Part shown: in pieces, positions 32,333 through 42,836 of the stretch
Position numbering within the stretch: the stretch's first letter is position 1
Layout: each line of letters begins with the position of its first letter
NCBI GenBank assembly: GCA_030248195.1
Contig: JASAND010004144.1
Coordinates: 30,001-94,000, forward strand
Direction: 5' to 3'
DNA from: Trissonchulus latispiculum
Taxonomy: Eukaryota > Nematoda > Enoplea > Enoplida > Ironidae
DNA length: 64,000 bases
Position numbers and translations under genes: made by a program
The notes under the pieces: generated by a model
What the model was told of the DNA's origin: nothing
The model's database searches: none
Seen by the model: only the letters and a program-made list of their open reading frames with translations

Positions 32333-34327
32333 ATGAAGCCAGATCCTCCGAGAAGGGGAGCTACCTCAAAGTTCTCTATCCTGGGAACCCTGCTCTTCTT
32401 CTCCCTCTTCTTGGGTGCATTCCTGGGCACTGTCCAGGCAGGTAATGAGCTCATCGCGCCAGAACATCCTATGCTCTGCTTGTCTGATGAAGGCAAGTCT
32501 TTTTGGAAATTACCTGAACCACTACAGTGCTATGTGTCGTTCACTGACCCTGATTCTCAACCACTGGCCACAGACGTTTTGCTCTATAAACGCAATTACG
32601 TTCAGTACAAGTCAAAGGCATATAAATGCACGAAGGTGAAACAAGAAAAAGACGTGAAGACATATTTCTTTGGTACTCATCACGTAGAACTGGATAAAAA
32701 GGTTAACATCCGTGTAGACGCAGATGAGTGCTACAGCATGAAGGAATGGCACAAGTGTTCGGAGGGCCCTCTCGCAAAGATTGGTGACCTCTACGAGACA
32801 AACAAACAATTAGACTGGTGGTATCCTGGAGGAGGCATCAATTGCTGTTACTACAAACATTTCGAAATCACCAACTGCTTCTTGCACGAAGCTTATGTGT
32901 ACAAACGACATCACACACAACAAATGGAGAGCACTGCAGGTGATGTCAGTCATTGTGACTATTCTTCGGGTGCATGCCAGCTGAAAGATGGAACCTACCT
33001 TCTTTGGGATGTTAATCAGGATGAAGGATGTGAGTTCCTTCCTTGGAAACCTCTTCCTGGGCATCAATGGGATGAGAATTGGCTCTCGGAAGATGGAAAT
33101 CTAGCTTTGACCTTCCGTAAAGGTTGGGAAACTAAGGACTGCGAGGGTAAAGAACTACATGTCAGCGACCAAGGAGTCCCTTTCCGCATTCTCGGTCAGA
33201 AGCTGTATTGGGCACATCGAGCGAAGACAGTCCGGCAGAAACGACAAGTCAATGAAGCCAGAGCTACCTCTGCTCCAGCTATCAGTCCTGACCAGGAAGC
33301 CGAAATACAACGCTACTTAGCCAAGGCTGGGAAACCGATCCTGAGAAGCTGGGCAGAAAAGAATGGGATTGTTACTACAGACATCCTTGCCTCATCACTT
33401 CAAGCAATAACGTTGAAGGAAAGTAGCAACATTCGTTTTGCATTCGCCCATGCCCTTGGTGCTGTCTGTAAGATGGCAGCTAATACCTTGGAAATTCTAA
33501 AGGCCGATCTTCTGGCTAATCCAACTTTGACTGTGAGAGCAGTTCTCCAGCGTCCAAATGTCTATGCCAGAGCAGGTGGCATGGCGGTTGAAGTCTGGCC
33601 CTGTCAACGCCTAGAACCTGGAAACTATTGGCTAGCTGCCATGAATGAAACATGCACAAAAGAAATTCCGATTAAATTCCGCTACCATGGCGAAGAGCAT
33701 CTAGGCTACATGGACGTAGTCACAAACATCGTCCAAACTCATGGTTTGTCAGCTGAGTGCAGCCATAGCAAAGAGATTCCATTTCGGTTGCAGAACAAGA
33801 CCTTGCTCTATAAACCCGATGGAACCTATTCTGAATTGAGAGACATACCAGAACTCCGAATCTTCGACGGGAACTATACGTCCTCTTGGACGTTTGAGCC
33901 TACCATCTTTCACCAAATTGTCATGTACAATTGGTCAGATTTGCAGACTCAGATCACCTTGCATGAACTACTTGGAGAGCTTAATTTCCAACGGAAAATT
34001 CTGGATTCACTAGGAATGAAGGAGAGGTATAATACTTCGACACGAGTAGGTACTCAGAACTTCATTGCCAATATCATGGACGAAGGGTACTTTGGATTCT
34101 TGTATGGCCTATCACTGAATTGGTTCCAAATTTGGACCTTTCTGTGTTGTTTCTACATCACTCTGGGTTTTCTTCTTGCACATTGTTTTCCAAACGGAGT
34201 CGAAGTTGTGGACCCCACTGCGTGCTTACTTGGCGACCTTGAATCAACTGTGGCGACAAGCGAATTTCCGACCAAGCCGCTCGTCCAGACGGTCACGACC
34301 AAATACGCCTGGTACTATGAACGTTAA
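32333..34327 (+). CDS. Envelope-like transmembrane glycoprotein, in frame with gag
   Basis: ATG 32333 lies just before a hydrophobic signal sequence (ILGTLLFFSLFLGAFLG). A Cys-rich ectodomain with several N-glycosylation sites follows, then a furin-type site RQKR at 33233-33244, a second ectodomain part, and a C-terminal membrane segment (WTFLCCFYITLGFLLAHCF, near 34130-34190). About 664 residues. The layout is that of a two-subunit fusion glycoprotein. The ARAGGMAVEVWPC to GYMDVVTNIV part reminds me of the chuvirus/mononegavirus-type glycoproteins captured by other retroelements, which is inference. The frame is shared with gag, so it may be made as a Gag-Env fusion or from its own ATG on a spliced RNA. 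The end overlaps the pol ATG by 11 nt. Confidence 0.65.
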   Translation: MKPDPPRRGATSKFSILGTLLFFSLFLGAFLGTVQAGNELIAPEHPMLCLSDEGKSFWKLPEPLQCYVSFTDPDSQPLATDVLLYKRNYVQYKSKAYKCTKVKQEKDVKTYFFGTHHVELDKKVNIRVDADECYSMKEWHKCSEGPLAKIGDLYETNKQLDWWYPGGGINCCYYKHFEITNCFLHEAYVYKRHHTQQMESTAGDVSHCDYSSGACQLKDGTYLLWDVNQDEGCEFLPWKPLPGHQWDENWLSEDGNLALTFRKGWETKDCEGKELHVSDQGVPFRILGQKLYWAHRAKTVRQKRQVNEARATSAPAISPDQEAEIQRYLAKAGKPILRSWAEKNGIVTTDILASSLQAITLKESSNIRFAFAHALGAVCKMAANTLEILKADLLANPTLTVRAVLQRPNVYARAGGMAVEVWPCQRLEPGNYWLAAMNETCTKEIPIKFRYHGEEHLGYMDVVTNIVQTHGLSAECSHSKEIPFRLQNKTLLYKPDGTYSELRDIPELRIFDGNYTSSWTFEPTIFHQIVMYNWSDLQTQITLHELLGELNFQRKILDSLGMKERYNTSTRVGTQNFIANIMDEGYFGFLYGLSLNWFQIWTFLCCFYITLGFLLAHCFPNGVEVVDPTACLLGDLESTVATSEFPTKPLVQTVTTKYAWYYER

Positions 34328-34985
34328 TCCTGAATCGGGCCATGTCAGCATGGACGATCCTGCAGACTCCGCTACATTGGACAGACTATTACATGAAGAT
34401 GCTGCTAGCTTCACATCTGAGACCACCTCTAAGAGACCTAAGCTTACCCAAGCCGAAATTCCTATGGTCAATCTTGCCACATTACCAAGAGAACCACCTT
34501 CGGCGTTCTCTGGAAGGCTGGACGCCATACCAGAAAGTTCTGAACATTCTTTCAGTACCTTCAGAGTACCTCCTCCTCCTCCTCCATCTAGATCGACAAC
34601 ACGAGCTAAACGATCACTACAGCGAGAAGAAGCAGTGTATTCAGGTGGAGTCAATGCTATCTCTAGTAGTGGACCTCCACTAGCAGCTCTTACCAATATC
34701 GCATTGCAGATTGTAACTCTACCTGTCCATGGTTTATTGGATACTGGTAGTGAACTCACCATCATCCATAAGGATCTTCTTGAACAGCTGCCTCCAGCGG
34801 TTAACAATACTTTTCTCACGAAGTCAGTTACTGCCACTTCGGTAACAGGCCAACGAATAACGATAATAGGAGCTGTCAAAGCTACCATAGATCTGGGAAA
34901 AGCTAGTTTCGAACAGGAACTCTTTGTCACAACATCCATGACGCATTCAATGATCCTTGGCCTGGACTTGCTCCGAAGGTTCTAG
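34317..34985 (+). pseudogene. Retroelement protease (retropepsin), interrupted downstream by TAG
   Basis: ATG 34317 overlaps the env stop. A Ser/Pro-rich leader, including a run of Pro near residue 88, is followed by the aspartic protease with active site GLLDTGSELTIIH and the later MILGLDLL segment. The frame stops at TAG 34983-34985 and then continues in the same frame as RT. That makes pro-pol one ORF with an internal stop. This is more likely a null mutation than read-through, because it lies after the protease fold. Confidence 0.75.
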
Positions 34986-35938
34986 ACTGTGGAAGTAGAC
35001 TTCATCAAACGAAGAGTGAAACTTGGTGATCAATATCTACGACTGACCCGTGAAAAGGGAGTTCCAGAAATAATGGTACTGGAAAAACTTACTGTTCCGC
35101 CTCGGTGTGAAATGATGATTCCGTGTACCTATCTGAGAAATGGGTTTGACGGCTCGGGAATTTTTGAGCCGCATGTGGAAAATCTAGGAAAAATGAATCT
35201 CTATGCTGCAAGAGCATTGCTTACTTCAATTGCTCATGGATCGACTATAGCCATTAAAGTGCTAAGTCCTACACACCAGCCAGTCCCTGTGTATGCCGAT
35301 ACGGTGCTAGGAACGGTGGAAGAATATCAGGGAATCAACAACGAAGAAGTAGGTTATAGAGTAAACAGCTTGACGACGAGTCCTATACCGTCTGAACCTA
35401 AGACTGCAAGTTGGATTGAAGAGCAGTTGGATCTGAGCAACACAGATTTGACGCCGGAACAGAAGAAAGAATTGATTAACATCCTCCTGCAGTTTGAAGA
35501 TCGTTTTGTTGGACCCGACGGTGAACTTGGACGAACAGATTGGGTGGAGCATACGATAGACACTGGTGACGCAAGACCCATCAAGCAACAGCCGTACAGA
35601 ATACCTGTTGCTCAAAGACCCGTGGTCAAGGAGCACATTGATAAAATGCTCAGTCAAGGAGTCATCAAGCCGAGTTACAGTCCATGGTCATCACCCATCG
35701 TACTGGTCGCGAAGAAAGACGGAACCCTCCGTTTCTGTGTGGACTACCGGAAGCTGAACGCAATCACCAAAAAGGATGTTTTCCCCCTGAAACGGATTGA
35801 TGAAATTCTAGATGCTCTCGGAGGTGCTAGATATTTCACTACTCTTGACATGGCTAGTGGCTACTGGCAGATCCAAATGGCGGATAAAGATGCAGAGAAA
35901 ACGGCATTCACCACCGTGTACGGCCTGTACGAATTGTA
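34986..35938 (+). pseudogene. Reverse transcriptase, N-terminal half, truncated
   Basis: In frame with the protease, about 317 codons. A linker domain leads to RT: GVIKPSYSPWSSPIVLV, then FCVDYRKLN, LDMASGYWQI and TAFTTVYGLYE, the first RT motifs of Ty3/gypsy elements including the first catalytic Asp of LDM. Similarity ends at about 35938, and the ORF then runs through unrelated sequence to TAA 35975. The YxDD box, RNase H and integrase are gone. Confidence 0.8.
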
Positions 35939-38050
35939 TAATACGGCAACAATAAGCAAACTATCACCGCTTTAATCAAAAGATGCACTGATAATCAGTG
36001 CCCCGAAATTTGCACTTAAATGCCACATCTACACTGATTATTAGACTGTTAGGATGACCTTGTTTCTATTAACAGTTGCTTATGCAACAAAATTTCTAAC
36101 ACTGTTGAATATTAGTCTAACAGCTAACACGGTTAGTTTTTATGCAACTGGGCCCAGAAGTGAGCAGTTTATTATACCGACAATAACAAATTAAACACTG
36201 ATCTCGGAAATTTAAAAAATCAGATTGTATAAGCACTGATGTAAAAGTTTCTTCATTTCTCGCTTGTTTTGTTCTGTTGATATCTGAGCTGTTGCAGTGT
36301 CAGGTCACTAGAATTCACATTCAACAAGGACTTACACAAAACAAAATTCAAACACCAATAACAAATAACAGAGTAATTCTATAAAATGTGTCAAAAATCC
36401 GTGGCAAAACAGCAAAACTAAACCTAGTTCAATAATGAACAAAATTCAGTGCATAGCATAAACCAAAACCAAGCAATCTACATAATTCTTGCCAAAATCC
36501 GTAGTCTTATACAACGGAATTTAAAAACTGGGAAGAAAAGTCCTTGAACTGGCCAATACTTGGCCAAAAACAGCAATCAAGATTACTCGGGTAGGTAGGC
36601 AGAGGGAATAGAATCACAATCCAAAAACTAGCAGCCCCAATTGTAAGCTGGGAGGCACATGTGAGGTGCACCCAAAAGTAGGACTAACTGGCCTTAATCC
36701 GAGAACAACTACTAACTAAAAAATACTGACAAATAAAAAATCGAACACCAAAGGTAAGAGTAGAATAAACAGTGCCCAAGACTTTGCTACAACTAGTTTC
36801 CTTCTGAAAAGTTTACACTATTGCCAACTTTTTTCTTCGCCAAACTCTCTGCTTTAAGAAAACATCTAGAAAGCAAAGGTTGACGTTGCAATTTACAGAA
36901 CGACTAACGTACAAGAGAGGACTAACAAAATTTTTGGAATTCCTTTTTTTAGCCGACTCTGAGGCATCATTTTGGTTACTAACTCTGACATAACTCAAGA
37001 TTACCATCTTTATATTAACAATTTGCAGCATCACAATTTGCAACGCAAGAGCTTAGTCAGCGTTTCAATGGATTGTAATACTACCATGCCATCGTATCGC
37101 CTACACAGCATCGAATTTTTGAAAGCAATGCTTCATAGCCTTGAATAAGTCGGTATAAAAACAACGGACTGTAAGATTGAAAACAGCAAGTTCAGACAGA
37201 CACAACAGAGCAAAAATGCTAGGTTTATGTTAGCTTTTCACTGTGAACATATTTTAGAAATCGTTTTCAGTAGTCAATTTCCAAAGCAAATTTGTTTCGA
37301 TTCATTCTTGCGGTTATTAGCTTTTCCCGCGAAGCTTGTGTGTTATATACATGTACATATATATCTTTTGAACTTTCTGAAATATAAGTATGTGCACATG
37401 AGTCAATGTGTGGTAGGTTCCAGGATGTTGGTGACGTCCCTACAATCGAATAGTATGCCAGATGAAAGCCCATGGTGTGTGATTCTTCGGAGTGCAAGGG
37501 AAATAACTTTTGAACATGGGATATGCTAGATAGAGCTTCTTAAAGTTGAGCCCCCGACGTCATTGTTTACTTTCGCATGCTTACGACACAATCGGTTGCA
37601 CGATCGACAAACCAAGGCTAAACTCGACAACGGCGGGCTCAGTTTGTCACACTGGTATCTTCTGTCAATGATATGCACCGATTAACTAATCCAATGACGT
37701 TTGATTAGCTGCAGTACTTAGGTACTTAACAATTGTCGCTTATTACAACCGTTAACAACCGTTAGCTGTTAAATACAGAGAGGGTTAAACTAGGGGGTAC
37801 GTACTACTGGTAGGGCGAATAAATCTCGGCATTTATAATAAAGAATAATCAAGTATACACTCTACAAACAATGGATGCTTCAACGACCTTATCTGCGTTT
37901 GTCAGTACAACCACGGTTGCCTTAACAACGGACGCGGATACTGCTGAGCTCAACTTTAATGGGACTGATGTTAGCCTTACAACCACTGCTACTAGACAAA
38001 CGATAATGACATCACATCCAGCACAGAATCTACTGCATCAAGTAGTATTT
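35939..38050. other. Non-coding DNA after the retroelement break
   Basis: A GGGCCC-ended boundary (GGGCCCAGTTGCATAAAA on minus, near 36153) resembles the ends of the 54-kb foldback, so a small element may have caused the RT truncation; its other end was not found. A TATAAAA at about 37155 has no convincing gene after it. The 37871-38056 ORF is Thr-rich with frame changes and looks like decayed low-complexity coding sequence. Confidence 0.35.
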
Positions 38051-38527
38051 GTGTAGTAATAACGATCCTGATACAACAACATCGAATGTCATTTGGTCAA
38101 AGAACTGCACCGACTCTACAGCAACACTGATTTACACTGAAGACTTTAGTAACTAAAGACGGACTATTCATTGAAATAATCAGTCTTTTCATGGACTATT
38201 GTTTTCGTACTGCTTACTTTCGTGTCATAAAACTTGTAACAAAAATTCGAAAGCTTTTAACTTGTAAATCCTCATCTAAATCAACCTTATCAGAGAAGTA
38301 CTAGACAGGCTTCGCTTCCCACCCCTGACTCAGATAGCTAAGGAATTCTGAAATTTAGACAAGTTCATTGTAGTCAAAGAGTCAGCCCATCTGTCGACTT
38401 GCATAAGACACTTGTTTAGTGTAAATGGAATATAATTCCAATATTAGTCATAATACATACCTTACAGAATTTTAGGCAACTATGGATATTCATAATTTGA
38501 TGCAAACTATACTGCAAGGTAAATAGA

Positions 38528-39001
38528 TCAAACCTGCTTCGCTATTTCCCTCTTCTGCCTCGACCAAGATGAAAACCTTGGCGTTTTCTCGGCCCTTTTT
38601 AGCAATCTCTTGTTAAGAGGTGGGGTGTAAATGTGTTTTGGCTTTATCTTTTCACAGCAATCCTTTGATATAGATGTTGCACCCTCGTCATATAGCTTTT
38701 GCCGTCGTGTCGCTTCTTCTAGCTTCACAGCCGATTCTTCGTCAGCCAGTTGTGTTAAAATATTGTCGATCTGGTGAGCCAATGCTTTAAACTGACCCTC
38801 AAATAGCGTAATAGATTCCCTCACTTTATCACGGATCAACGCTCCACAGTTTTAGGCACTGACCGCATAAAGTGTTGTGTCATACACGCAAAACCTCTTT
38901 GTACCCTGCACAGCTCGATTACCACAAGCAACCCATTGCCTACTGGACAGACTCAAGTCGACGTCATGGGTTACGTGCACGTACACTACGACTTGACTGG
39001 T
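38528..39001 (-). pseudogene. Unidentified coding remnant with one in-frame stop
   Basis: The minus frame is open from 39001 to TGA 38528 except for TAA at 38854-38852. Upstream of it reads SSRQWVACGNRAVQGTKRF; downstream is a helical, charged region (LIRDKVRESITLFEGQFKAL) with a basic tail. A CAG|GTTTGA donor-like site coincides with the terminal stop. It is either an old exon or a transposon gene. No family is recognised. Confidence 0.35.
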
Positions 39002-39497
39002 TTATCTGACGGCTCCACACTGATGCTAGTAATGTGGTGTTGCCATTACGTTTTCACGTGCACGATAGCAATTTAGATGATCAGCAAATGCAGTGAAAGT
39101 ACAAAAACGTTCCAGCGAATGGCATACACTACATCAAAATGTCAGTGTCAGTGATTTTGTGTTAAAGCTTTAGTCATCACAAAAATGTTACTGCACTTTG
39201 TTTATGGCAATGTTGTTTCGGAACTCTAAATATTGAGCTGCTGTTTCGAGACAATTTAATCATGTAAGCTTATGAACCTCTAAGCGGGACTTGCGAAGCA
39301 TTAATACGTCCCAAATTTTGCCTGGGCAGACAAAGGCATTTGTGCAAATGTATCAAAAAGCCATTTCAGATCGACCATATGGATTCTTGTGGGTTGACTA
39401 GAGTCCAACCTCACCATACTACCTACAGGTCAGAACTCTTTACCGGTAGAACTAAAGCAAGTTGCGTACAGACTATTTTGAATATTTGTAGAACATA

Positions 39498-39826
39498 GTG
39501 GTTAAATGGCTTGAATCACCTCAATATGTATTACAATGTCTGAAGACCTTGTTCGTGACGCAAAAACTGTGTTTGCTTATAGAAAACACACCTGAACCTA
39601 ACTCTGAAAAATTAAATTGGATATATGATTTTATTTCTAAGCAAAATAAATGTAGAGCCAGGCTATGCTTCACTTTTTGAAAAGAAAAGTCTCAACTTCG
39701 GAGTCTGGCAATGCTATTATTAAAGATGACATTGGGGAGAATCAAGAATTGTCCAATTTACTGGACATAATTCAATATTTTACAAGTTCTGATTTGGTAA
39801 ACACGGTGAACCAATACAAGCTCTAG
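39498..39826 (+). other. Two overlapping short ORFs, possibly one decayed gene
   Basis: 39498-39680 and, in another frame, ATG 39665 to TAG 39826 (53 codons, helical: ENQELSNLLDIIQYF) both look protein-like. They may be halves of one frameshifted gene. No motif. Confidence 0.2.
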
Positions 39827-39993
39827 CGTTCAGAGAATATTTATTAACGCTGAACATACCCAAGTCTGCATTTGAAACCGGAAGAATATTTAAGAAAACT
39901 CCTACCAAGAAATGTTGGGTTTCAGTTTATTAAATAGTATATAAGCATATTATCAACCAACAGCTTAACATTTTGCTAAGGTTTCTTTAATAC

Positions 39994-40572
39994 TCAGTAT
40001 TTTAAATTTAGACCCGCGGATTTGCATCCGCTGGCCAGTTGATGGGAGAGCAAATTCAGGAACTTCAGGACCTGATGGTATCTGAAGATCCGCTTCAGGG
40101 GGAAATCCCTGTCCAACCTGAAAATTCCCGCATAGTCTACAATCAGCGGACCTATCGTCTTTCGATTGATTAGAATAGTCTCCGAGCTGATGTTCCGATG
40201 CACCAAAGACCTGCAGCAGCAGGCTGAGAAGTCGGTGCATCTTTACTAGAAACACTTTCAGCTCAAACTCGGTGAAAGTGCTTCTGCCAAGATGGATTTG
40301 TCAACACGACCATATCCTGACTGGAAGGGGTCTCGCGCGATGGTGTAGTAGTTGTATCGAACGTCGGTAAAACCACTCCCCACTCCAACATCGAGCACCT
40401 GTAACCCACTTGGAATAATCTGATTTTCTGGCAGAAATTTAGTTTCTGTTGGCACCAGGGTCGCAACACTTCTACCGTCGATCTGTACGATAACTATACT
40501 GGCAGAGGTTTTGATGGCGAGTGTTATCAGTGCCAGCAATCCCACAGTTTCCCCCGGCAGCGTCAGCTTTTA
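39994..40572 (-). pseudogene. Unidentified coding-like stretch in two frames
   Basis: The minus frame 40572-40258 begins after a stop with LTLPGETVGLLALITLAIK, a hydrophobic segment like a signal or membrane helix, and then SGLQVLDVGVGSGFTDVRYN. 40206-39994 continues in another frame (IGPLIVDYAGIFRLDRDF). It could be one gene with a frameshift or with an intron I cannot place. No family is recognised. Confidence 0.3.
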
Positions 40573-40797
40573 GCGTCGTGATAGGTCTTGTGGAATACTG
40601 AAGGGTCCCTCAAACTGTTAGGTAGAGATTGAACCAAGTTCGTTCTTGCGAATGATTGTTAGCACAATCTTTTGGAAGATTTCGTTAGCTTCAAGAAAAC
40701 GACACATAAAAATATTAATGATTAAAGAAACTAGAAGTCATATGTCATAAAATTACAAAAAACCAGTAGGGTGTTTCATAAAGGGCTCTTAAATACT

Positions 40798-41200
40798 GCT
40801 CATAAGTAGCTCCAAGAGTACATAATACATAAGAGTATGACAGCTGGTATACTCTATGTATTATAAGCGTGACATATCCTCTGCACGCTAACGGCTGACT
40901 CCCCGCAAATTGGGCCCTTCACTTCAAAAAATTTTGGCTATGAATGTGTTCTGAAGCTCAAAACAGACACAAAACTCGCGCACGTAGTGCTTGTGTTTTC
41001 GAGCTTTAGCACACAAGCATAGAGCGAGTGAGCGTACCCCCGTTTCGACTGGGTACCAATTTGCGGGGGGGGGTCACTGGGGTCCAAATCGCGGGGGGGT
41101 CAGTCGTTAGCGTCCAGAGGGTGTGCCACGCTTACAATACAGGAGTATGGCAGCTGTCATACTCTTATGTATTATGTACTCTTGGTAGCTCTTATCTTAT
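40798..41200. repeat. Foldback element with 120-130-bp arms
   Basis: ccaagagtacataatacata near 40812 is complementary to tatgtattatgtactcttgg near 41166. Pairing continues through gcagctg/cagctg and the GC-rich gactccccgc/gcgggggggtc parts to about 40920 and 41070. The unpaired centre is about 145 bp. The arms have diverged about 15%. No coding content. Confidence 0.75.
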
Positions 41201-41896
41201 TTCTTATAACCAGTTTACGACCAGCTTAGGAGGAGCCTTTATGGTTGCTGTATGACGTACCGGTTTGCAATATACGCTTTATGCTTATTTTCTCCCCACT
41301 TAAATTTTTCGTTATCATTACTGCAAAGGATTTCCCATTACTTCCTATTCAGCTTCCTTCTTTGTTTCTATTTTCTGGTACAGATATTTAGTTTTTTGTT
41401 CACAACAACTGTTTATCTTTTACTCAACTAGTTTCCTGCAAGTTTTTAATAAATTTTTATGCGACAGTAATTACATTAAATAAATGCTCCTTTTTAAACG
41501 ATTCCAATAGGTTCTACATTTAAGAGTAAGCTCACTTTGAAAAATTGCAATAAGGTCTGACAGATTCGGTCCAGATTTTTAATAGAAAAGTTAATACTAA
41601 CCTAACCAAACAGGGAAATAAATGCTGGTCGTTTTATATAAGGACGCATAATCATCATAATTATAATAATTTTAATTTGCACTTCAAGAATGAAATAGCT
41701 ACAAATGATAATCTTAAAAATATATGTTCTGCCAACAGTAAATCATAAAATGGTAATTTAGATTTGGGGAAGGGAAAAGACCCTTACTTTACCTTACCTT
41801 GCCTTACACATGAAATTTGTTGAAAGAATCCAAATTTTAACTAGCACCAATTGATGAGGGCAGTTGGGATAATCACGGGAATTTTCTGACAGTTGT

Positions 41897-42214
41897 TCAA
41901 CATACGGCAGGGAACGCCGTTATAACATGGTACCCATAGGGCCGTTGCATCACCACAACCCGGATACCATTAGTTGGGCCCCCGTCGAAGCCAATGTTGC
42001 CTAAGGTTTCATCGAATTTGTGGAAAATTCGATACCGGGCCCCGATATCTTTTGGCCAGCGGGTGTCCGGAACAGCTAGAGTTCGAAGGATAAGCGATCG
42101 AATCGATTTCATGGAACCGAAGAAGTAACTTTTGTCCTTAGACGTAGGTACACAATGCCTTATAATGTCCAACTCGTCGATAGTAGCAGTGCCAACTTTC
42201 TCAGCAGAAAACAT
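41897..42214 (-). CDS. Small ORF with a bacterial polymorphic-toxin-like C-terminus
   Basis: ATG 42212-42214 to TGA, 105 codons. The C-terminal 40 residues (RIFHKFDETLGNIGFDGG, then TNGIRVVV..PYG..VITAFP) follow the FDxxxG...TNxxRVVV...VITAFP pattern that I know from the ends of contact-dependent or polymorphic toxin nuclease domains of bacteria. There is no secretion signal and no intron. Horizontal transfer from bacteria is possible, but so is chance similarity, as only the last part matches. A diverged copy of the sequence just upstream recurs at 42660-42745. Confidence 0.35.
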   Translation of the reverse strand: MFSAEKVGTATIDELDIIRHCVPTSKDKSYFFGSMKSIRSLILRTLAVPDTRWPKDIGARYRIFHKFDETLGNIGFDGGPTNGIRVVVMQRPYGYHVITAFPAVC

Positions 42215-42745
42215 TTTGAAACTGATAACTTTGTAAGCAGCAGGAAAACCTGGGTAACAAACTGACCATTCATGTACCGTAATTTAAGATTTGAATTTGA
42301 TTGGTTACTTTGGCATTATCCGTCAAACAAACTTCTGGACACTGTAAACTGTAGGCTAGACATAAATTTTTGCTCTGAAACTTGCAACATGACAAAAATC
42401 AGACGAAAATTACAAAGTTTAAACCATGTTTAAGCCAGAAGTAGTAGTAAAACTATCACAGCATTTATTTCGAACATAATACTGATAGGCTGCAATTACG
42501 CAGATATCGCTTTTCTTAATAATACACACAACTTTAACATCGTATAATTGTTGATTAGTGTGTCTCGAGTACCCGATCGGAATGTCAAAGTTTTGAGAAA
42601 TGCAACTTTATCCCAACTTTGCAAAAAAACAGCCCTCGTCAATCGTAACGCAGACAACCCTGTCCACAGCAAACATTTTTGCAACTGATGATTTTGAAGT
42701 TGTAGGAAAACCTGCAGACCAAGCTGACCTGATCATGTACCATCC
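42198..42745 (+). repeat. Diverged direct duplication of about 87 bp
   Basis: 42198-42285 and 42660-42745 share cagca.aacattttgaaactgat, gtagcaggaaaacctg and gacc.atcatgtacc with many substitutions. Only the second copy keeps an open plus frame. Confidence 0.6.
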
Positions 42746-42836
42746 TTTTAAAAAACGTTGGTGTGAAGCAACAAGAGTTGAGTTTGAGATAGCAACATAT
42801 GTGCAGACTGGCGATTATAAAGTTCTTCCGTTTTAA
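42600..42836 (+). CDS. Short ORF, unknown
   Basis: ATG 42600, 78 codons. The second half (ADLIMYHPFKKRWCEATRVEFE) looks protein-like and includes the second copy of the 87-bp duplication. It has no recognised domain and may be an exon. Confidence 0.25.
   Translation: MQLYPNFAKKQPSSIVTQTTLSTANIFATDDFEVVGKPADQADLIMYHPFKKRWCEATRVEFEIATYVQTGDYKVLPF

Larger units (their letters stand above)
30058..35938 (+). mobile_element. Ty3/gypsy-like LTR retroelement with an envelope ORF between gag and pol, 3'-truncated
   Basis: Order on +: 5' LTR, tRNA-Leu-type primer binding site, gag, an envelope-like glycoprotein, protease, reverse transcriptase. The env is fused in frame to the gag nucleocapsid. RT ends abruptly near 35938, and RNase H, integrase and the 3' LTR are missing. 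Damage: a frame change in gag near 31262-31290 and a TAG at 34983-34985 between protease and RT. The coding region is much less AT-rich than its surroundings, which fits a fairly recent arrival. Coding order in known gypsy-like elements with env is gag-pol-env, so this layout is odd. A rearrangement in this copy has to be considered. Confidence 0.85.

Noticed and set aside
34244..34939. 231-codon minus ORF
   Set aside because: Shadow of the protease frame, which has the DTG active site.
37150..37240. TATAAAA promoter with downstream ATG
   Set aside because: The ATG opens only a few codons and no exon chain could be built.
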